A DNA stretch of 17,259 bases. Origin: Candidatus Methylomirabilota bacterium (lineage in GTDB: Bacteria > Methylomirabilota > Methylomirabilia > Methylomirabilales > 2-02-FULL-66-22). The position numbers and the translations under genes are program-made. This document shows positions 13,464 through 17,259 of this stretch, in pieces (positions within the stretch are counted from its first letter, which is position 1; each line of letters opens with the position of its first letter). The stretch lies in the NCBI GenBank assembly GCA_016208645.1, contig JACQXP010000532.1, forward strand, positions 1 through 17,259. Direction: 5' to 3'. The notes beneath the pieces were generated by a model that was not told where the DNA came from, did not search any database, and was given only the letters and a program-made list of their open reading frames with translations.

Positions 13464-14816
13464 ATGGCCCTGAAAGATCTCGACCTGCCGAAAACCCAAC
13501 GGGCGATCGTCTTCCCCGCGCGGGGTCAGGCCGAGGTGCGGGAAGTGGACGTGCCCCGCTTCTTCGACGACCGCGGTCCCTGGAACGTCGTCCTTCGACC
13601 GCTCGCGGTCGGCCGCTGTCCCAGCGACACGGCGAGTTGTGAGGAAGAGTTCCCGCCGGGGTTCCGGCTCCCTTCGGCCACCCAGCCGGTCGTCCCCGGC
13701 CATGAACAGGTGGTCGAGGTCGTGGGCGCCTCCGAGGCAGCCCGGCGGTCCGGCATCGAGGTGGGCGGCTGGTACGTGTACGACATCAACATCGGGTGCG
13801 GCGAGCCGGATTGCTACGCCTGCTTCGTCCAAAAGCGACCCGGTATTGACTGCTCGAAAGGAACGCTCTTCCAGGGGATCGGCGCGGCCAATGAAAGCTG
13901 GGTGCTGCGCCAGACCGGCCTGCGGCATGTGCCCGGCTCGTACGTCTACGACCCCGTCGAACGGCGGGGGGGGATCATGGTGGGCCGGCACACCCAGCTC
14001 CATCCCGTGGATCGGTCGCTTCTCCGCGGCGAGGCCGACCTCGCCGTCCTCACGCAGGCGGATGCGCTGGCCTGCGCGTTCATGGCGATCCGGGGCGTCG
14101 CCAAGCTCCACGCCTGGGAGGAAGGATTCCGCCCGGCGCTCTTCCTGATCGGCGGCGGCGGCCGGATCGCCTACTGGCTGGCCGAGACGGCCCTGGCGGA
14201 GCGGGGGCGGGACGGGGTGGATCTCTTCCTGGCGGATGTGGATGCCGACCGGCTGGCGATGACGGCCGAGCGGCTGGGGCTCCCCAAAGGCAACACCTAC
14301 CTTGTGGACCCGGACGATCCGGAGGCCTTCGCCGCTGCGACGATCCGGCGGGGCCTTTCGAACCTCGAGAAGGGCCGCGCCTTCAACCTCATCCTGGACG
14401 CCGCGGGGCACAAGTACGTCGGCGCGGCCGCCACCAACCGGATGTTTTTGGAGAAGGTCCTGGACCGGAACGGGACCTACATCACCACCGCCCACGGCGG
14501 GATCCCGGGCCTCGATGTGGCGGCGTTCGAGGTCGTGTTCGCCAACCAGCGGTTTGCCGGCGCGCTGTCCCCGCATCGCTACATCCCCCGGGCCATCGCC
14601 TACCCGCAAGCGAACCTCTCCCGCTACGCCCCCCACATGGTCATCACCCACCGGGAGTTGGACGACTCGCTCGCCCAGAAGGTCCGGATCGCGGGCAAGG
14701 ACCCGGACATCGGCCGGGGGGCGAACACCTACATCGCCATGTGGCACCGCGATCCGAGTTGGGTCGCGCGTGGCGTCTCATCCCAGACGGCCGGGGCCGG
14801 GCTTCCGGGGCGATGA
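13464..14816 (+). CDS. Zinc-dependent MDR (medium-chain) dehydrogenase-like protein
   Basis: A 450-residue protein, longer than the usual ~340-380. The catalytic zinc region is recognisable: C52-P-S-D55 (VGRCPSD) and the GHE motif H80-E81 (VVPGHEQVVEVVG). A structural-zinc-like lobe has C112, C117, C120 and C130 (CGEPDCYACFVQKRPGIDC). The Rossmann fold starts at LIGGGGRI (~229-235), with D258/D260 (FLADVD) at the end of beta-2, which favours NAD over NADP. Its reaction is unknown. In this operon it could reduce tartronate semialdehyde or hydroxypyruvate, or oxidise an alcohol precursor of glyoxylate (inference). The ATG was chosen for GGAGG 7 nt upstream. It lies 107 bp after gcl and 109 bp before the aminotransferase. 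Confidence 0.78.
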   Translation: MALKDLDLPKTQRAIVFPARGQAEVREVDVPRFFDDRGPWNVVLRPLAVGRCPSDTASCEEEFPPGFRLPSATQPVVPGHEQVVEVVGASEAARRSGIEVGGWYVYDINIGCGEPDCYACFVQKRPGIDCSKGTLFQGIGAANESWVLRQTGLRHVPGSYVYDPVERRGGIMVGRHTQLHPVDRSLLRGEADLAVLTQADALACAFMAIRGVAKLHAWEEGFRPALFLIGGGGRIAYWLAETALAERGRDGVDLFLADVDADRLAMTAERLGLPKGNTYLVDPDDPEAFAAATIRRGLSNLEKGRAFNLILDAAGHKYVGAAATNRMFLEKVLDRNGTYITTAHGGIPGLDVAAFEVVFANQRFAGALSPHRYIPRAIAYPQANLSRYAPHMVITHRELDDSLAQKVRIAGKDPDIGRGANTYIAMWHRDPSWVARGVSSQTAGAGLPGR

Positions 14817-14925
14817 TGGCCTCTTCCTGCACCGGGCCCGCAGATGCAACGGGTCGGGCGGTGTGCCACCACGGCGTATCGTTCCGGGTGAGAGGCCAGG
14901 GTTTTCTTTCATCGGGAGGCGTTTG

Positions 14926-16092
14926 ATGATTCCACGGAGTGGACGCCATTTTCTGCAGATCCCCGGGCCGACGAACGTCCCCGACCGGATCCTGCGCGCC
15001 ATGAGCCGGCCCACCATTGACCACCGGGGGCCGGAGTTCGCGCGGATTGCCCGCGAGGCGATCGAGGGGCTGCAGCAGGTCTTCCAGACCACGGGCCCGG
15101 TCCTGATCTATCCCTCGTCGGGCACCGGGGCGTGGGAGGCGGCGCTGGTGAACACCCTGTCGCCGGGGGACACGGTATTGATGTTCGAGACCGGGCACTT
15201 CGCCACGCTGTGGCGGAACATGGCGGCGCGCCTCGGCCTCCAGGTGGATTTCGTTCCGGGCGATTGGCGCCACGGCGTGGACCCCGCCGTGGTCGAGGCG
15301 AAGTTGGCCGGGGATCGGGGCCACGCCATCAAGGCTGTGGCGGTCGTGCACAACGAAACCTCCACGGGCGTGACCAGCCGGATCGCCGAGGTGCGCCGCC
15401 GCATGGACCAGGTCGGCCATCCGGCGCTCCTCCTGGTGGACACGATCTCGTCCCTCGCCTCGATCGAGTACCGGCATGACGCGTGGGGCGTGGACGTGAC
15501 CGTGGGCTGCTCGCAGAAGGGCCTGATGCTGCCGCCCGGCCTCGGGCTCAACGCCATCAGCGAGAAAGCCCTGGTGGCGGCGAAGACGGCCCGCCTGCCC
15601 AGGTCCTACTGGGATTGGGAGCCGATGATCAAGGACAACAAGGCGGGGTTCTTTCCCTACACCCCGGCGACCAATCTGCTGTACGGCCTTCGCGAGGCCA
15701 TTCACATGTTGTTCGAGGAGGGGTTGGGCAACGTCTTTGCCCGCCATGCCCGGCACGCCGGGGCCACGCGCCTGGCCGTGAAGGCCTGGGGACTCGAGGT
15801 GGTCTGCCTGAACCCGGAGGAATACAGCAATTCCCTCACGGCCGTGATGCTGCCGGTCGGCCACGATGCCGACGCCCTCCGGAAGGTGATCCTGGAGCGA
15901 TTCGACATGTCGCTCGGCACCGGCCTGGGAAAGCTGAAGGGCAAGGTCTTCCGGATCGGGCACCTGGGGGAGTTCAACGATCTGATGCTCGCCGGGACCC
16001 TGAGCGGGGTGGAAATGGGTCTGGCCCTCGCCGGGGTTCCCTTTACCCGGGGCGGAGCGGCGGCGGCCCTGGAGTATCTTTCCAGCACCTGA
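14926..16092 (+). CDS. Serine-glyoxylate-type class V aminotransferase
   Basis: A 388-residue PLP enzyme strongly resembling Methylobacterium-type serine-glyoxylate aminotransferase: GRHFLQIPGPTNVPDRILRA at the N-terminus, IDHRGPEF, YPSSGTGAWEAALVNTLSPG, ETGHFATLWR, HNETSTGVTSRI, D172 in VDTISS contacting the pyridine nitrogen, and the PLP lysine K198 in VGCSQKGLMLPPG. It would transfer an amino group from serine (or alanine) to glyoxylate, giving glycine plus hydroxypyruvate (or pyruvate). A related activity, ureidoglycine-glyoxylate transamination (PucG), cannot be excluded. GGGAGG with a 7-nt spacer supports the ATG at 14926. With gcl upstream it gives a second exit for glyoxylate in the same operon. 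Confidence 0.88.
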   Translation: MIPRSGRHFLQIPGPTNVPDRILRAMSRPTIDHRGPEFARIAREAIEGLQQVFQTTGPVLIYPSSGTGAWEAALVNTLSPGDTVLMFETGHFATLWRNMAARLGLQVDFVPGDWRHGVDPAVVEAKLAGDRGHAIKAVAVVHNETSTGVTSRIAEVRRRMDQVGHPALLLVDTISSLASIEYRHDAWGVDVTVGCSQKGLMLPPGLGLNAISEKALVAAKTARLPRSYWDWEPMIKDNKAGFFPYTPATNLLYGLREAIHMLFEEGLGNVFARHARHAGATRLAVKAWGLEVVCLNPEEYSNSLTAVMLPVGHDADALRKVILERFDMSLGTGLGKLKGKVFRIGHLGEFNDLMLAGTLSGVEMGLALAGVPFTRGGAAAALEYLSST

Positions 16093-16236
16093 CACCTGCC
16101 GGCCTTGACCTCCCGGCGCCCGGATCCCGCATCCTGCTCCCCCTCCTGTGCCCACCCACACCGATCCTGGTCGCGGACTGTTTCCCGGGGGTCTCCCTGC
16201 TCGTCGTATTGGATGAGGAACAGCATTTGTTATCTC

Positions 16237-16292
16237 CTTGATTTCTCCGGTCATCAAGAGGTAAAGAAAGAGTCCCCCGGTATCACGATAAT
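16237..16292 (+). promoter_or_regulatory. Dyad and -10 box ahead of the Gfo/Idh gene
   Basis: The 263-bp gap 16093-16355 contains an AT-richer island. CTTGAT (16237-16242) and ATCAAG (16253-16258) form a perfect 6-bp inverted repeat with a 10-bp spacer, with partial symmetry extending outward. Downstream, GATAAT (16287-16292) matches the -10 consensus 5/6, but no good -35 precedes it, as at activator-dependent promoters; the dyad would be centred near -51. This suggests that the Gfo/Idh gene can be transcribed separately. I see no intrinsic terminator after the aminotransferase. Confidence 0.35.
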
Positions 16293-16355
16293 TAAGCGGT
16301 GGGGCTGCTCACGGAGGCCATCCCAGAGTGTCTGATGCAGGATGAGGAGTGCGGT

Positions 16356-17259
16356 ATGGCACAGGGTCCACTGCGCGTAGCCCTCTTGGGCTGCGGCTTC
16401 GCCTCGGAGCTCCACCTGAAGGCCTGGCGCTTGGTCCCCGGGGCGGAGGTGGTCGCCCTGTGCGATCCGGACCCGGCCAAGCGCGAGGCCCGCGCCCGGG
16501 AGTTCGGGATCGGGCGGACCTTCGCCACTGTCGCGGAGCTGGTCCAGGGCATCGAGGTGGACGCCTACGACGTGGCGACCCCCCACGTGACGCACCGGAC
16601 CGTCACCGAAGGGCTCGTGACCACGGGCAGGCCGGTGCTATGCCAGAAGCCGCTGGCCGGGACGCTGGAGGATGCCCGGGCCATCGTGGACCTGTACACG
16701 CGCAGCAACGTCCGCTTCATGGTGAACGAGAACTGGCGGTGGCGGGTCTGGTACCAGGAGATCAAGCGCCGGATCGGGGCGGGGGAGATCGGCGAGCCGT
16801 TTTACGCTCGTCTCGGCACGCGAGGCCCGGCCGTGGTGCCCACGCCGGAATATCCCGACACCTTCGGCCTCCCGCGCTTCCCCCGCTTCACGACCATGCC
16901 GCAGCTTCTCATCATCGAGTTCCTGGTTCATCACATTGACACGATGCGGTTCCTCTTCGGCGAGGTGGACAGCCTCTACGCCCAGACCCGCAATCCGACC
17001 AAGGCCGTGGCGGGCGAATCGGTCGCCACGCTGGTCCTGAGCCAGGGCCCGGTCCTGGGCCTCTTGGACTCGAGCTGGGCCTCCTACGGGTATCCGGCCG
17101 GGACCGCCAACGACACCTTCGTGGTGGAGGGGACCCGGGGGACCCTGTTCCTGAATGCCGAAGGACGCCTGACCCTCCACCGGGCGGATGGCCGGGTGGA
17201 GCGGATCCCGGTGGACACCACCGACAATTACGTGCGCATGTACTGGGGCGCCATCAACC
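16356..17259 (+). CDS. Gfo/Idh/MocA family oxidoreductase, partial (C-terminus beyond right edge)
   Basis: The frame is open from 16356 to the window end (301 codons). The N-terminal Rossmann fold has LGCGFASELH (GxGxxA at ~12-17) and D37 after beta-2 (ALCDPDP). The family's EKP motif is CQKPLAGTLEDA here (K98, with Q in place of E). The C-terminal substrate domain carries NENWRWR and FLVHHIDTMRFLFGE (H192, H193, D195), the usual catalytic His region. Family members are NAD(P)-dependent dehydrogenases of sugars, inositols or sugar acids; the substrate is unknown. GAGGAG with a 6-nt spacer supports ATG 16356; an in-frame ATG at 16335 is the alternative. It follows the aminotransferase by 263 bp with its own possible promoter. 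Confidence 0.85.
   Translation, partial: MAQGPLRVALLGCGFASELHLKAWRLVPGAEVVALCDPDPAKREARAREFGIGRTFATVAELVQGIEVDAYDVATPHVTHRTVTEGLVTTGRPVLCQKPLAGTLEDARAIVDLYTRSNVRFMVNENWRWRVWYQEIKRRIGAGEIGEPFYARLGTRGPAVVPTPEYPDTFGLPRFPRFTTMPQLLIIEFLVHHIDTMRFLFGEVDSLYAQTRNPTKAVAGESVATLVLSQGPVLGLLDSSWASYGYPAGTANDTFVVEGTRGTLFLNAEGRLTLHRADGRVERIPVDTTDNYVRMYWGAIN

Noticed and set aside
14644..16257. A 537-codon minus-strand open frame opposite the aminotransferase
   Set aside because: Antisense shadow; the sense frame matches serine-glyoxylate aminotransferase along its whole length.

Overview
The window is a high-GC stretch (mostly G/C at third codon positions) of a bacterial chromosome with dense genes, good GGAGG-type ribosome binding sites and no phage, IS, tRNA, rRNA or CRISPR signals. 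Its content (GAF/HisKA_2 kinase with an ANTAR regulator, DUF2934 protein, LytM peptidase with an HxD motif, IclR-controlled glyoxylate genes) is what one meets in soil or subsurface lineages such as Methylomirabilota/Rokubacteria or Deltaproteobacteria-like groups; that placement is an inference from gene content, not from a marker gene.

Left part, minus strand (1-4420): a membrane or secreted histidine kinase (2240-4420) is translationally coupled to an ANTAR-type response regulator that must start at a CTG codon (1650-2243). About 50 bp beyond the regulator a good sigma70-like promoter (1572-1601) opens a ~190-nt leader with two mutually exclusive hairpins, followed by a small CxxC protein, a DUF2934 protein, a second response regulator with an orphan C-terminal region, and a one-helix membrane peptide running off the left edge.

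Middle part (4421-9290): divergently from the kinase lies a Crp/Fnr-family regulator, then a plus-strand pair of overlapping genes, an APH-fold phosphotransferase and an APS-kinase-like P-loop kinase. A minus-strand M23/LytM peptidase follows, with its own promoter. Between it and the next operon sits a clear gene ruin: an alkaline phosphatase in which the N-terminal metal-site motif is joined directly to a C-terminal motif by a large in-frame deletion.

Right part, plus strand (9111-17259): an apparent glyoxylate-handling operon. An IclR regulator with a promoter and candidate operator is followed by an NRAMP-like/APC-fold transporter that lacks the metal-binding motifs, a glyoxylate carboligase homologue (gcl) carrying Glu at the position where the well-studied E. 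coli enzyme has Val51, a zinc MDR dehydrogenase of unusual length, a serine-glyoxylate-type aminotransferase, and (after a gap with its own dyad and -10) a Gfo/Idh/MocA oxidoreductase cut by the right edge. The usual partners of Gcl (Hyi, GarR/GlxR, glycerate kinase) are absent from the window, so the two dehydrogenase-like genes are candidates for the missing reductive step. The strongest leads are the Glu51 Gcl, the non-metal NRAMP-like transporter beside it, and the leader RNA next to the ANTAR regulator.
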